Origin: Chloroflexota bacterium
Lineage (GTDB): Bacteria > Chloroflexota > Dehalococcoidia > UBA6926
Length of the DNA: 37,471 nucleotides
Reading direction: 5' to 3'
NCBI GenBank assembly: GCA_026713485.1
Contig: JAPOOK010000046.1
Coordinates: forward strand, 1-37,471
Positions 1 through 8,264 of this stretch are shown here, piece after piece. The notes under the pieces were generated by a model that saw nothing but the letters and a program-made list of their open reading frames with translations, was not told where the DNA came from and made no database searches. Within the stretch, counting starts at the first letter, position 1. Every line of letters starts with the position of its first letter. A program made the position numbers and the translations under genes.

Positions 1-831
1 ATGATCGTGAGCATGGCGGGCGGAACAATGCTGCTGGTATGGCTGGGTGAGTTGATCACGGAGAGCGGCATCGGCAACGGCATCTCAGTCATCATCTTCG
101 GCGGCATTGTGGCCGGACTGCCGACACTGTTCGGGCAGGGCGTGTTCGCCAACGATCCAATTTCCCTTGCGTTGGTGGCATTTGCCGGGCTGGCAACCAT
201 TTATTTCATCGTTGTTTTCACGGAGGCGCAGCGTCGTATTCCCGTTCAATATGGACGAAGCGTGACACGACAGGGCCGCGTCTACAGACAAAGCGGCTCG
301 ACATTCATCCCTCTGCGCGTGAACTCCGCAGGCATGATTCCGCTCATCTTCGCGTTCTCCATCCTGATCTTCCCGCCGACGGTTGCGAGCTATTTCCAGG
401 AGGCTGACAACAACCTCATCGCGGGAGTGGGTGACTTCTTTGCGCGAAATCTGGGGCCCGAAGGGTTCATGTACTGGCTGCTGCTCTTTTTCCTGGTTGT
501 AGCGTTTACTTTCTTCTACACGATGGTTACGTTCCAACAGCAGAACCTCGCGGAGTCCTTACAACGCAATGGTGGATTCATCCCCGGCATCAGACCGGGG
601 GCGCCGACGCATAACTATCTCATTCGCGTCTTAACACGGATCACATGGGGCGGCGCGATATTCCTGGGAATCGTCGCTATTGTCCCGTTCTTCCTGCTGT
701 TGGCGACGGGCGTGAGCACTTTATCGATTTCCAGCACTGCCCTGCTCATCGTGGTTGCGGTCGTGTTGGACACCATGCGGCAGTTGCAATCGCAGCTCCT
801 GATGCGGCAATACGAGGGGTTCTTGAGGTAG
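1..831 (+). CDS. secY: Protein translocase subunit SecY, C-terminal part (left edge truncated)
   Basis: This is the channel-forming membrane subunit of the Sec translocon, which passes unfolded proteins across or into the cytoplasmic membrane. The visible 276 residues match the second half of SecY. The segment GELITESGIGNGIS near residue 16 is a family hallmark, and several hydrophobic spans follow, with a cytoplasmic loop containing RRIPVQYGR. SecY is normally about 430 residues, so the true start lies left of the window. The ATG at base 1 is an internal Met, not the start. The tail ends RQYEGFLR before a TAG stop. It lies upstream of adk and map, the usual spc-operon order, with 73 bp to adk. 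Confidence 0.96.
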   Translation: MIVSMAGGTMLLVWLGELITESGIGNGISVIIFGGIVAGLPTLFGQGVFANDPISLALVAFAGLATIYFIVVFTEAQRRIPVQYGRSVTRQGRVYRQSGSTFIPLRVNSAGMIPLIFAFSILIFPPTVASYFQEADNNLIAGVGDFFARNLGPEGFMYWLLLFFLVVAFTFFYTMVTFQQQNLAESLQRNGGFIPGIRPGAPTHNYLIRVLTRITWGGAIFLGIVAIVPFFLLLATGVSTLSISSTALLIVVAVVLDTMRQLQSQLLMRQYEGFLR

Positions 832-904
832 CGGACGCGCGTCCAAACCGTCGGCAACGCTACTCACTCAGCCAGGCACACTCTGATACAAACAGGGAGT
901 CACG

Positions 905-1546
905 ATGCGAATCATTCTTCTTGGCGCGCCGGGCGCAGGCAAGGGCACACAGGCGGCGACGCTTCATGAACACCTGAACGCGCCGCACATCGCGACAGGC
1001 GATCTCTTTCGTGCCGCTCTCTCACAGGGCACGCCGCTCGGGCTTGAGGCCAAATCCTATATGGATCGCGGCGAGTTAGTGCCGGACGACGTGACGGTTC
1101 GGATGCTGCTGGAACGCATATCGCAGCCGGACGCGGCGGACGGCTATATCCTGGACGGATTTCCGCGCAGCCTCGCGCAGGCGGAGGCATTGGACGAGGC
1201 TCTCAAGAGTCACAATGAGACCGTGGACAAGGTGCTGTTGGTCGATGTCTCGGAGGATGAGTTGGTTCGCCGCCTGAGCGGACGGTGGATTTGCCGCGCG
1301 TGCCAGACGCCGTACCACGCCGTCAGCAACCCGCCAAAGACCGAGGGCATGTGCGACGCGGACGGTGGTGAACTGTACCAGCGAGACGATGACAAGCCCG
1401 AGACGGTACGGAATCGCCTCGGCGTGTACCGGGATCAGACTGCGCCGCTTATCGACTACTACACTGCTCAAGAAATTCTCACGAGCATCAACGGCGAGCA
1501 GGAGATCGATGTTGTACGAGCCGACCTGCTAGCGGCGATCAACTAG
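905..1546 (+). CDS. adk: Adenylate kinase with metal-binding lid
   Basis: Adenylate kinase interconverts ATP + AMP and 2 ADP in the cytoplasm. The P-loop GAPGAGKGT is at residues 7-15, the AMP-binding segment TGDLFR at 31-36 and DGFPR at 84-88. The lid carries C130, C133, C150 and D153, the Zn-lid form in which the fourth ligand is Asp rather than Cys. The 213 residues are the usual long-form length. The ATG is preceded by GGGAG with good spacing. The gene sits between secY and map in the ribosomal super-operon and is presumably co-transcribed, with only 16 bp to map. Confidence 0.97.
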   Translation: MRIILLGAPGAGKGTQAATLHEHLNAPHIATGDLFRAALSQGTPLGLEAKSYMDRGELVPDDVTVRMLLERISQPDAADGYILDGFPRSLAQAEALDEALKSHNETVDKVLLVDVSEDELVRRLSGRWICRACQTPYHAVSNPPKTEGMCDADGGELYQRDDDKPETVRNRLGVYRDQTAPLIDYYTAQEILTSINGEQEIDVVRADLLAAIN

Positions 1547-1562
1547 GTTCCAGATCTCCACG

Positions 1563-2366
1563 ATGGTACTTGGCAACAAGCAATCGCCGACCGTGAAGTC
1601 ACCGCGTGAGATTGACCTCATGCGCAAGGCGGGCCATATCGTCGCCGACGTCCTAAACATCTTGCGTGACGCGGCCAAGCCCGGTGTAACAACAGCGCAG
1701 TTGGACGAGATTGCGGGGCGAGAGATACGTGGACGGGGCGGTGTGCCGTCCTTCCTCGGCTACCAGGGCTTTGTAGCTCATATCTGTACATCGTTCAATG
1801 AGGAGGTCGTTCACGGTATTCCCGGCCCCCGGAAGATCCAGGACGGTGATGTCCTGTCCATCGACTGCGGGGCAATCTATGACGGCTATCACGGTGATTC
1901 CGCAATTACATTTGCCGTAGGCGATGTTCCCGATGGGGTCAAAGATCTGATAGAGGACACGCGCCAGTCGTTGATCGCCACCATTGATGCGGCGCGGTCT
2001 GGAAACGGGATTGTAGATCTGACGACCGCAATCAGGGACTACGCAGAACCAAAGGGCTACAGCATGATTCGCGGATACGGCGGTCACGGAATCGGCACTG
2101 AGATGCACGAGAATCCATGGATTCCGAACAATGTCGCCGATTTCGATAGTACGAGTCGACGAGGGCTACGGAGATTTCGCTTGCGGCCCGGCGTGACAAT
2201 CGCGCTGGAGCCGATGCTAACGATGGGCGACTGGCGGACATTCGTGGAGGAAGACGATTGGACGGTTTCAACCGTGGACGGGAGTTTGTCGGCCCACTGG
2301 GAACACACAATCGTTGTAACGGAGGACGGACCGGAGGTTCTAACCAGCCGAACCGGGCAACCGTGA
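1563..2366 (+). CDS. map: Type I methionine aminopeptidase
   Basis: This enzyme removes the initiator Met from nascent proteins. The metal ligands of the pita-bread fold are visible: D101, D112, H175, E216 and E247, with the substrate His at H84 in the segment VVHGIPG. The segments GYGGHGIGTEMHE and ALEPML are characteristic. The 267 residues are slightly longer than the roughly 250 of short type I enzymes. No N-terminal SH3-like zinc-finger extension is present. The chosen ATG has no strong Shine-Dalgarno, but it places the conserved KSPREIDLMRKAG start where the family has it. The position after adk is typical of the spc operon. Confidence 0.96.
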   Translation: MVLGNKQSPTVKSPREIDLMRKAGHIVADVLNILRDAAKPGVTTAQLDEIAGREIRGRGGVPSFLGYQGFVAHICTSFNEEVVHGIPGPRKIQDGDVLSIDCGAIYDGYHGDSAITFAVGDVPDGVKDLIEDTRQSLIATIDAARSGNGIVDLTTAIRDYAEPKGYSMIRGYGGHGIGTEMHENPWIPNNVADFDSTSRRGLRRFRLRPGVTIALEPMLTMGDWRTFVEEDDWTVSTVDGSLSAHWEHTIVVTEDGPEVLTSRTGQP

Positions 2367-2431
2367 CGTAGCTTTTTGTATCCACGCTATGGCATACTGA
2401 TTGTTCGTGCGGCCTATCTGATGGGCGAGGT

Positions 2432-2659
2432 ATGACTCAAAAGAATAAGAAGGAAACAATCGAGGTAGAGGGCACCGTTCGGGAAGCTCTCCCAAACGGC
2501 ATGTTCCGTGTGGACTTGCCGAATGAGCATTCTGTCTTGGCTCATGCCTCCGGAAAGATCAGGCTCAACTTTATTCGCATCCTGCCCGGGGATCGCGTGC
2601 TTGTTGAGCTTTCGCCGTACGACTTGAAGCGGGGACGGGTAACGTACCGCTTCCGCTAG
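2432..2659 (+). CDS. infA: Translation initiation factor IF-1
   Basis: IF-1 is a small OB-fold protein that binds the ribosomal A site on the 30S subunit during initiation. The 75 residues match the family length. The core is recognisable: [18 protein letters not shown], then the [16 protein letters not shown] block, then the C-terminal [23 protein letters not shown] stretch lies shortly upstream of the ATG. The gene lies between map and rpmJ, its usual place. Confidence 0.97.
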   Translation: MTQKNKKETIEVEGTVREALPNGMFRVDLPNEHSVLAHASGKIRLNFIRILPGDRVLVELSPYDLKRGRVTYRFR

Positions 2660-2707
2660 TTTCGACAAGCATCAGGGAAAACAGGCACAGAAGAAGGACA
2701 GCGCGAC

Positions 2708-2821
2708 ATGAAAGTATCAGCGTCCGTGAAGGCGCGATGCAACAAGTGCCGAATCGTTCGGCGCAAGCGCCGGCTGTTCGTCATCTGCACGAATCCGAAG
2801 CATAAGCAGCGACAGGGCTGA
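2708..2821 (+). CDS. rpmJ: 50S ribosomal protein L36
   Basis: L36 is the smallest large-subunit protein and a zinc-binding stabiliser of 23S rRNA. A 37-residue reading frame runs from ATG at 2708 to TGA at 2819-2821. It starts [14 protein letters not shown] and ends NPKHKQRQG. The four zinc ligands C11, C14, C27 and H32 are all present, so this is the zinc-containing (C+) form. It is easily missed because of its length, but it sits in its standard position between infA and rpsM. Confidence 0.95.
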   Translation: MKVSASVKARCNKCRIVRRKRRLFVICTNPKHKQRQG

Positions 2822-2843
2822 ACGGGGAGCACGGGACGGACTG

Positions 2844-3227
2844 ATGGTACGAATAGCCGGGGCGGATATTCCAGACAACAAGAAGGTTGCCTACTCACTT
2901 CGTTACATTTACGGCGTTGGCCCGAGTCGAGCGGGCGAGATTCTCGAGCGGTCCGGAGTCGACCCCGACCGGCGAGTTCATGAACTGACCGAACAGGAAA
3001 TGGCCCTACTGCGTGAGGCCATTGAGCGGGGCGGGTATCTGATTGAGGGCGATCTGCGACGTGAGATCGCCATGAACATCCGCAGGCTCATTGAGATTGG
3101 CAGCTATCGTGGCGTCAGGCATCGGATGGGGCTGCCTGTGCGCGGTCAGCGGACACGCACGAACGCACGCATCCGCAAAGGCCCCAAGCGCACGGTGGCC
3201 GGCAAGCGGCGGGTTGCTCGCAAGTAA
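2844..3227 (+). CDS. rpsM: 30S ribosomal protein S13
   Basis: S13 sits in the head of the small subunit, contacting the P-site tRNA and bridging to the large subunit. The 127-residue product begins [19 protein letters not shown], followed by the helix-hairpin-like segment [13 protein letters not shown]. The [20 protein letters not shown] block near residue 90 is the family signature. The C-terminus is strongly basic (GKRRVARK), fitting rRNA and tRNA contact. It lies 22 bp after rpmJ and is followed by an untranslated spacer of about 90 bp before rpsK. Confidence 0.97.
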   Translation: MVRIAGADIPDNKKVAYSLRYIYGVGPSRAGEILERSGVDPDRRVHELTEQEMALLREAIERGGYLIEGDLRREIAMNIRRLIEIGSYRGVRHRMGLPVRGQRTRTNARIRKGPKRTVAGKRRVARK

Positions 3228-3317
3228 GAAAACGGCCCAACGAGAACAGTGGAACAGGGCCGACTCGCCGGAACGCGCGAGTATCTGCCTGCCCGCCGAA
3301 AGGAGCGATAGCAAAAC

Positions 3318-3710
3318 ATGGCGAGACGAGGACGCCAGCGAGTGCGCCGCAGGGAGCGCAAGTCTGTGCCCTATGGCCGCGCGTATATCTACGCCACGTT
3401 CAACAACACTGTTGTCACACTGACGGACCCGGTCGGGAACGTGATCGCCTCCGGCAGCGGCGGCGCGGTTGGTTTCCGCGGTTCTCGCAAGGGAACGGCA
3501 TTCGCGGCGCAGCGAGCCGCTGAAGAGACTGCGCGGCGCGGCATGGAGCATGGCCTGCAGCATGTAGAAGTGCGTGTGAAGGGCCCCGGCAGCGGCCGTG
3601 AGGCGGCAATCCGCTCTTTGCAAGCCACCGGTCTCGTCGTCACCGCTATCAGGGATACCACGCCGATACCGCACAACGGATGCCGGCCGCGAAAGCGCCG
3701 CCGCGTCTAG
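3318..3710 (+). CDS. rpsK: 30S ribosomal protein S11
   Basis: S11 is part of the small-subunit platform near the mRNA exit. The 130 residues show the signature [15 protein letters not shown], the [14 protein letters not shown] segment, the [13 protein letters not shown] loop and the C-terminal [13 protein letters not shown]. This is the expected length and ending for bacterial S11. An AAAGGAG sequence lies about 12 bp before the ATG. The order rpsM-rpsK-rpsD-rpoA-rplQ is the classic alpha operon. Confidence 0.97.
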   Translation: MARRGRQRVRRRERKSVPYGRAYIYATFNNTVVTLTDPVGNVIASGSGGAVGFRGSRKGTAFAAQRAAEETARRGMEHGLQHVEVRVKGPGSGREAAIRSLQATGLVVTAIRDTTPIPHNGCRPRKRRRV

Positions 3711-3804
3711 TCGTCGCACGAGGAATTCAGAAACCAATATGACGCGAACAGCGACACACGGATTGTCTGCGGTAATGCCGGCAACCAGGAGGAACACGTA
3801 AGGG

Positions 3805-4440
3805 ATGGCTCGATATACGGGGCCGGTCTGCCGGCTATGCCGGCGACAGGGAATCAAGCTCTTTCTCAAGGGAGAGCGTTGCTATACACCGAAATGCGCC
3901 ATCGAGCGACGTCGCAGCGCCCCCGGCGAATCGGCCACGGGTAATCGGCGTCGACGGCGGCTCTCGGAGTGGGGAATCCACTTGAGGGAGAAGCAGAAGG
4001 CCCGCCACATCTACGGCGTGCTTGAGCGCCAGTTCCGAAAGCACTATGCGGTCGCCGCGCGACAACGCGGGGCGACGGGCGAGAACCTGCTCAAAATCCT
4101 TGAAACCCGCCTGGACAACGTCGTCTATCGACTTGGGTGGGCAAACTCGCGCAAGGAGGCGCGCCAAATGGTGTCGCACGGCCATTTGGCTGTGAACGGC
4201 CGCCGGGCGCGAACGCCGTCCATCAGCGTCAAGGAGGGAGCGGAGATCTCGTGGGTGCCCAGCTCCACCAGCACGACCCAATATGAGATCGTCCAGTACC
4301 AGGCGCAACGGCGGCAACCGCCGGAGTGGCTGCAGATGGATGCGCGGGGCATGATGGGACGGATGCTGCGGCAGCCTGAGCGGGCCGATATGGACATCCG
4401 CATCGATGACCGCCTAATTGTCGAGTTCTATTCACGGTAG
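3805..4440 (+). CDS. rpsD: 30S ribosomal protein S4, zinc-binding form
   Basis: S4 is a primary 16S rRNA-binding assembly protein; in several bacteria it also represses its own operon. The 211 residues start MARYTGPVCRLCRRQGIKL. Cys at 9, 12, 26 and 31 form the zinc site of the C+ type. The central S4 RNA-binding domain is visible as RLDNVVYRLGWANSRKEARQ followed by VSHGHLAVNGRRA. An AGGAGG lies about 20 bp upstream and AAGGG directly abuts the ATG. The gene is followed by rpoA after 63 bp. Autoregulation through a leader structure is known in other bacteria, but none was recognised here. Confidence 0.97.
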   Translation: MARYTGPVCRLCRRQGIKLFLKGERCYTPKCAIERRRSAPGESATGNRRRRRLSEWGIHLREKQKARHIYGVLERQFRKHYAVAARQRGATGENLLKILETRLDNVVYRLGWANSRKEARQMVSHGHLAVNGRRARTPSISVKEGAEISWVPSSTSTTQYEIVQYQAQRRQPPEWLQMDARGMMGRMLRQPERADMDIRIDDRLIVEFYSR

Positions 4441-4503
4441 AGACTGCGGAACGCAAAGGCGCAGACAGCGCATGCATACCTGTACGGCAGGGAGGCCAAA
4501 CTC

Positions 4504-5685
4504 TTGACCCTGATGACTGAGGCAGAAATACATCTAGAGACGGGCGCGAGCCTTGCTCCTGAGATCACGACCGATCGGTCGCAGGATGCGTATGGCCGAT
4601 TCATCATCGAGCCACTAACACAGGGCTTTGGCGTGACACTCGGCAATGCCATTCGGCGAGTCTTGCTGAATTCGTTGCCCGGCGTGGCAATTACCGCCGT
4701 GCGGATTGAGGGCGCGCAGCATGAATACTCCACCCTGCCCCACGTACGTGAGGACATGGTTGATTTCCTGTTGAACGTGAAGGACATCCGCATCCAGTCC
4801 ATCACCGGACGCCCCGGCACTCTGCGGCTTGATGTGAGCGGGCAGGCGGGAGCAATTACGGCCGGCGACATCCAGCGGCATGGCGATTACACAGTCGTCA
4901 ATCCCAATCTTGTGCTGCTCAATGCCGACAGCACGGACGCCGAGCTCTCGATCGAATTCACCGTCGAGCAGGGCACCGGCTTCCGGGCAGCAGAAACCTC
5001 GGAAGAGGATCCCATCGGCATCCTGCCTGTGGACGCCATTTTCACGCCCATTCGCCGGGCAAACTTTGAGGTTGAGGCAACACGCGTCGGCCAGGTGACG
5101 GACTTTGATCGGCTCGTGCTTGAGGTATGGACTGACGGCACAATCACGCCCGAGGACGCCGTCCGCAAGGGCACGCAGATAATCATCGATCAACTGCAGC
5201 CATTCGCTTCCCTCGGGGAGTCGGCTGCTCTTGCCGCCGGGCAGCAACCCGGCCTCAGCGTTCCGCCTTCACTATCCGCGGTCACCGTCGAGGATCTACA
5301 TCTTTCCACACGAACGCAAAACAGCCTGCGCCGCGGAAACCTGGCAACAGTAGGACATGTGCTCGAGAAGTCCGCACAGGAACTCCTTGAACTGCGCAAC
5401 TTTGGCGAACAGTCTCTCAATGAACTCGTCCAGCGTTTGCGGGAGATGGGTGTGGCGATCCCGGAGGACGATGAGGATCGCGCGTGGCGGCGCGTCCCGC
5501 TTGCGACGCTTGTTCCGAGCGCCGAAGGTACTGTCGCCGGGGCCGAGCAAGGGGCGGATGGCGACGCCGACGAATCAGAAGACGGCGCCGTCTTCTCAAT
5601 GCGCCCGGACGAGGATGTCTCGGAAGTGGATCTGACCCACTATTCGCGCCGCTCGTTCGACCCGGACGATGATGACGAGGAATAG
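4504..5685 (+). CDS. rpoA: RNA polymerase subunit alpha with long acidic C-terminal tail
   Basis: The alpha subunit dimerises to nucleate RNA polymerase assembly, and its C-terminal domain contacts UP elements and activators. The N-terminal domain spans about residues 20-240, with the GFGVTLGNAIRRVLL dimerisation helix at 41-55. The alpha-CTD spans about 257-318 (VEDLHLSTRTQNSL ... LRNFGEQSLNEL). The 393 residues exceed the usual 310-340. The excess is an Asp/Glu-rich tail from about residue 319, ending FDPDDDDEE. Start choice: TTG at 4504 has GGGAGG 8 nt upstream, whereas the in-frame ATG at 4513 would be 17 nt away, so TTG is preferred. The gene is 12 bp before rplQ. Confidence 0.96.
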   Translation: MTLMTEAEIHLETGASLAPEITTDRSQDAYGRFIIEPLTQGFGVTLGNAIRRVLLNSLPGVAITAVRIEGAQHEYSTLPHVREDMVDFLLNVKDIRIQSITGRPGTLRLDVSGQAGAITAGDIQRHGDYTVVNPNLVLLNADSTDAELSIEFTVEQGTGFRAAETSEEDPIGILPVDAIFTPIRRANFEVEATRVGQVTDFDRLVLEVWTDGTITPEDAVRKGTQIIIDQLQPFASLGESAALAAGQQPGLSVPPSLSAVTVEDLHLSTRTQNSLRRGNLATVGHVLEKSAQELLELRNFGEQSLNELVQRLREMGVAIPEDDEDRAWRRVPLATLVPSAEGTVAGAEQGADGDADESEDGAVFSMRPDEDVSEVDLTHYSRRSFDPDDDDEE

Positions 5686-5697
5686 GATAACCGGACT

Positions 5698-6048
5698 ATG
5701 AGACACCGCGTTTCAGGCCGCACGCTCGGCAGAAAAACCGCGCCGCGCATGCTGATGTATCGCAATCTGACGAGGGACCTGTTCCTGCGTGAAGCGATTG
5801 TGACGACCGAGGCGAAGGCCAAGGAGACGCGCAGCTTTGCGGAACGCATGGTGACGCTTGGCAAGGACGGCGGACTCTCCGCGCGTCGGCGCGCGCTCAA
5901 GTTCATCCCGGATAAAGATGTGGTGGATAAACTCTTCCGGGTGTATGGAGAGCGGTATCAAAACCGCCCCGGCGGATTCACGCGGATCACAAAGATCGGA
6001 CCCCGACATGGCGATGCCGCGCCAATGGTGCGGTTGGAGCTCGTCTAG
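5698..6048 (+). CDS. rplQ: 50S ribosomal protein L17
   Basis: L17 lies near the exit tunnel of the large subunit. The 116 residues start MRHRVSGRTLGRKTAPRMLM, the family N-terminus. The segment LFLREAIVTTEAKAKETRSFAERMV follows, and the C-terminal block includes RPGGFTRITKIGPRHGDAAPM. Length and motif order match short bacterial L17. The stop of rpoA is 12 bp upstream and truA follows after 20 bp, so the three are probably one transcript. Confidence 0.97.
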   Translation: MRHRVSGRTLGRKTAPRMLMYRNLTRDLFLREAIVTTEAKAKETRSFAERMVTLGKDGGLSARRRALKFIPDKDVVDKLFRVYGERYQNRPGGFTRITKIGPRHGDAAPMVRLELV

Positions 6049-6068
6049 GGGCGCTGGGGAATCCACCG

Positions 6069-6884
6069 ATGCAGACGGCCACACTCAATAAGCCTACCGA
6101 CGACTCAACGCCGCCCGACGTTGCAGATCGACTCGTTGTACTCACCATTGAGTATGCGGGAGAACGCTACCAGGGAATGCAGTTGCAGAAGCCGGGCGTG
6201 CCGACAATCCAGGGCAAGATTGAAGACGCGCTCTTGAAGCTGACGGGGCAGCACTATCGCATTGCCGCGGCAGGACGCACTGATTCAGGGGCGAGCGCGC
6301 GAGGGCAGGTGGTCAGCTTCCAGCCTGTGACCGAACTGCCCTTCGATCGTTATGTGACAGGACTGAACCACTATCTGCCGAATGATATCAGCGTGACCAG
6401 GGCACAATGGGCGCCCGAAACCTTTGACGTCACGCGGGACGCCCGCTCACGCCACTACCGCTACACCATCGTCAACCGCCAGTCACCGTCCGCGCTCCTG
6501 CGTCAGCAGGCCGCGCACGTCAAAGAGCATCTTGATGAGACGGCGATGGCGGAGGCGATAATAGCATTGGACGGTTGGCTGGACGCGCGGCCCTTCACCG
6601 GACCGTTGCCGGCAGACCGGAACCCGCTGCGGCGCTACGACGATGCAGCCGTTGCGCGTGACGGGGACATTGTGACGATTGACCTGCGCGGGAGTGGATT
6701 CCTGCCCCACCAGGTCAGGCGTGTCGCCGGTGCTCTCGTGCAGGTGGGCACGGGGCAGATGAGCACGGCAGCGTTTCATCAGCTTGCGCGTGAGGGCGCG
6801 CCGGGGGAGGCGACATTGACTATGCCCGCCGCCGGCCTGTGCCTGATGGGCGTTACATATGACAACGGAATCCTTGAAGACTGA
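6069..6884 (+). CDS. truA: tRNA pseudouridine(38-40) synthase TruA
   Basis: TruA isomerises uridines 38-40 in the tRNA anticodon stem. The catalytic Asp is D72 within AAGRTDSGASARGQ, the family's GRTD motif. The N-terminal segment IEYAGERYQGMQLQ corresponds to the usual YxGxxFxGWQxQ. RHYRYTIVN and the C-terminal GSGFLPHQVRRVAGALV segment also match. The 271 residues are in the normal range. The location between rplQ and rplM is common in bacteria. The stop codon overlaps the Shine-Dalgarno of the next gene, implying translational coupling with rplM. Confidence 0.95.
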   Translation: MQTATLNKPTDDSTPPDVADRLVVLTIEYAGERYQGMQLQKPGVPTIQGKIEDALLKLTGQHYRIAAAGRTDSGASARGQVVSFQPVTELPFDRYVTGLNHYLPNDISVTRAQWAPETFDVTRDARSRHYRYTIVNRQSPSALLRQQAAHVKEHLDETAMAEAIIALDGWLDARPFTGPLPADRNPLRRYDDAAVARDGDIVTIDLRGSGFLPHQVRRVAGALVQVGTGQMSTAAFHQLAREGAPGEATLTMPAAGLCLMGVTYDNGILED

Positions 6885-6894
6885 GGCAATCTCC

Positions 6895-7824
6895 ATGGCA
6901 AATGTACGAACATTCAGCCCCAAGAAGAGCGAGATCGAGCGCGGTTGGCGCGTTATAGACGCGGAGGGCGAGACACTTGGACGTCTGGCAACCCGCATCG
7001 CAGCCATTCTCCGCGGCAAGGACAAGCCGACGTATACGATGCACATGTCAGTCGGCGACAACGTTATCGTCATCAATGCCGAAAAAGTGCGCGTGACAGG
7101 GCAGAAAGAGGACCAGAAGACCTACTATCGCCACACGCAGTATCCGGGAGGGTTGCGTGCAGTCACGCTGTCCACTCTCCGAGAGAAGCACCCGGAACGC
7201 ATCATTCAGAACGCCGTGAAGGGCATGCTGCCGCACAATCGGCTTGGCAGGCAGAATCTGCGTCGCCTGCACGTCTACGCCGGGCCTGCACACCCGCATG
7301 AGGCGCAGGTACGCGCCGGCCAGGGGGTAGTGGGCCGTCGCAAGCAGGCCGAACTGGAAGCGCAGATTGCTGCGCCTGAGCCGGTTGCCGTTCCCGAGGA
7401 GGCAGCGCCGGTTGTGCCGCCGACCCGCAGACGCCGCCGCGCGGCTACGCAGGAAACACAGGACGCAACTCCGCCGGAGGCGACGACTGCAGAAGAGCAG
7501 GCCACCGAGGAGGAAGCGCCGATCGTGCCGCCGACCCGCAGACGACGGCGTACTGCCGCGCAGGCAGCTGAGGAAACCCCGTCAGAGGCGACTACCGAGG
7601 CACAGGACACCGAGGAAGCAGCACCGGCTGCGCCCCCGACTCGCAGACGACGGCGTACTGCCGCGCAAGCAGCCGAGGAAACGCCCTCTGAGTCGTCCGC
7701 TGCAGATAACGAGGACACCGTTGTGGAGAATGAGCAGGCGCCAGAATCTGACGAAGTAGTCGAGACTGCCGATACGGAAGATGGAGCGGCAGACGAAAAC
7801 GACGAGTCGAAGGAACAGGGATAG
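6895..7824 (+). CDS. rplM: 50S ribosomal protein L13 with long repetitive C-terminal extension
   Basis: L13 is an early-assembly protein of the large subunit. Residues 1-145 are a normal L13: FSPKKSEIERGWRVIDAEG, TLGRLATRIA, then GMLPHNRLGRQNLRRLHVY and the terminal GPAHPHEAQ. The typical protein ends there, but this frame continues for about 160 residues of Ala/Pro/Glu/Thr-rich sequence. The extension has three PPTRRRRR blocks at about 175-182, 212-219 and 247-254, then a strongly acidic end. It looks intrinsically disordered. Start: ATG at 6895 has GAGG 8 nt upstream. The in-frame ATG at 6859 would overlap truA by 26 bp and add 12 residues foreign to the family. rpsI follows after 36 bp. 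Confidence 0.94.
   Translation: MANVRTFSPKKSEIERGWRVIDAEGETLGRLATRIAAILRGKDKPTYTMHMSVGDNVIVINAEKVRVTGQKEDQKTYYRHTQYPGGLRAVTLSTLREKHPERIIQNAVKGMLPHNRLGRQNLRRLHVYAGPAHPHEAQVRAGQGVVGRRKQAELEAQIAAPEPVAVPEEAAPVVPPTRRRRRAATQETQDATPPEATTAEEQATEEEAPIVPPTRRRRRTAAQAAEETPSEATTEAQDTEEAAPAAPPTRRRRRTAAQAAEETPSESSAADNEDTVVENEQAPESDEVVETADTEDGAADENDESKEQG
7405..7690 (+). repeat. Imperfect tandem coding repeat inside rplM
   Basis: Three copies of a unit of roughly 105-110 bp encode a hydrophobic Pro-Pro-Thr-Arg5 block followed by an Ala/Glu/Thr-rich spacer. Copies 2 (from about 7516) and 3 (from about 7620) are most alike; both encode PPTRRRRRTAAQAAEETPSE. Copy 1 (from about 7405) has diverged after the Arg run. 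Most nucleotide differences between copies 2 and 3 are in third positions, which suggests the protein sequence has been kept under selection after duplication. Confidence 0.85.
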
Positions 7825-7860
7825 GAACGGAGCGACTCCCGGGGAGGGGAACGGAAAGGC

Positions 7861-8262
7861 ATGACGACAGCAGGTCGATATTTCCAGGCAACGGGGCGGC
7901 GCAAGCGGGCAGTGGCGCGCGTACGCGTGACGCCGGGGGCTGAGTCCATGTTTGTCGTGGACGGCAAACCGCTTGAGGAGCGATTCCCGCTGGAATTACA
8001 TCGCCGCTCAATCTTGCAGCCGCTGGTCGCGACGGATTCCCTACGGCGGTTTGCGATTACAGTGAGGGTTACCGGCGGCGGCGTTACAGGACAGGCTGAG
8101 GCGATCCGTCATGGACTGGCGCGCGCGCTTACGAGTCTCGATGAGTCGATGCGCCCTGTTCTCAAGAAGTCGGGCTTCCTCACGCGTGACGCCCGTGAGA
8201 AGGAGCGCAAGAAGTACGGCCTGTTCCGCGCACGGAAGAAGCAACAGTACTCCAAGCGTTAG
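7861..8262 (+). CDS. rpsI: 30S ribosomal protein S9
   Basis: S9 contacts P-site tRNA through its basic C-terminal tail. The 133 residues begin with YFQATGRRKRAVARVRV, the family start, and include GGGVTGQAEAIRHGLARAL. They end RARKKQQYSKR, the conserved tail that reaches the decoding centre. AGGGGAACGGAAAGGC lies just before the ATG. It follows rplM, the standard pairing, and is the last gene of the ribosomal run. The next gene lies on the opposite strand. Confidence 0.97.
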   Translation: MTTAGRYFQATGRRKRAVARVRVTPGAESMFVVDGKPLEERFPLELHRRSILQPLVATDSLRRFAITVRVTGGGVTGQAEAIRHGLARALTSLDESMRPVLKKSGFLTRDAREKERKKYGLFRARKKQQYSKR

Positions 8263-8264
8263 TT

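Noticed and set aside
3006-3869. 287-residue open frame on the - strand
   Set aside because: It is the antisense shadow of rpsM and rpsK, which are unmistakable.
6859-6894. Longer rplM start with 12 extra residues
   Set aside because: It would overlap truA by 26 bp, and the added residues do not fit L13. ATG 6895 has GAGG at proper spacing.
7275-7967. 230-residue Ser/Ala-rich frame on the - strand
   Set aside because: It is antisense to the repetitive rplM tail; the composition merely mirrors the repeat.
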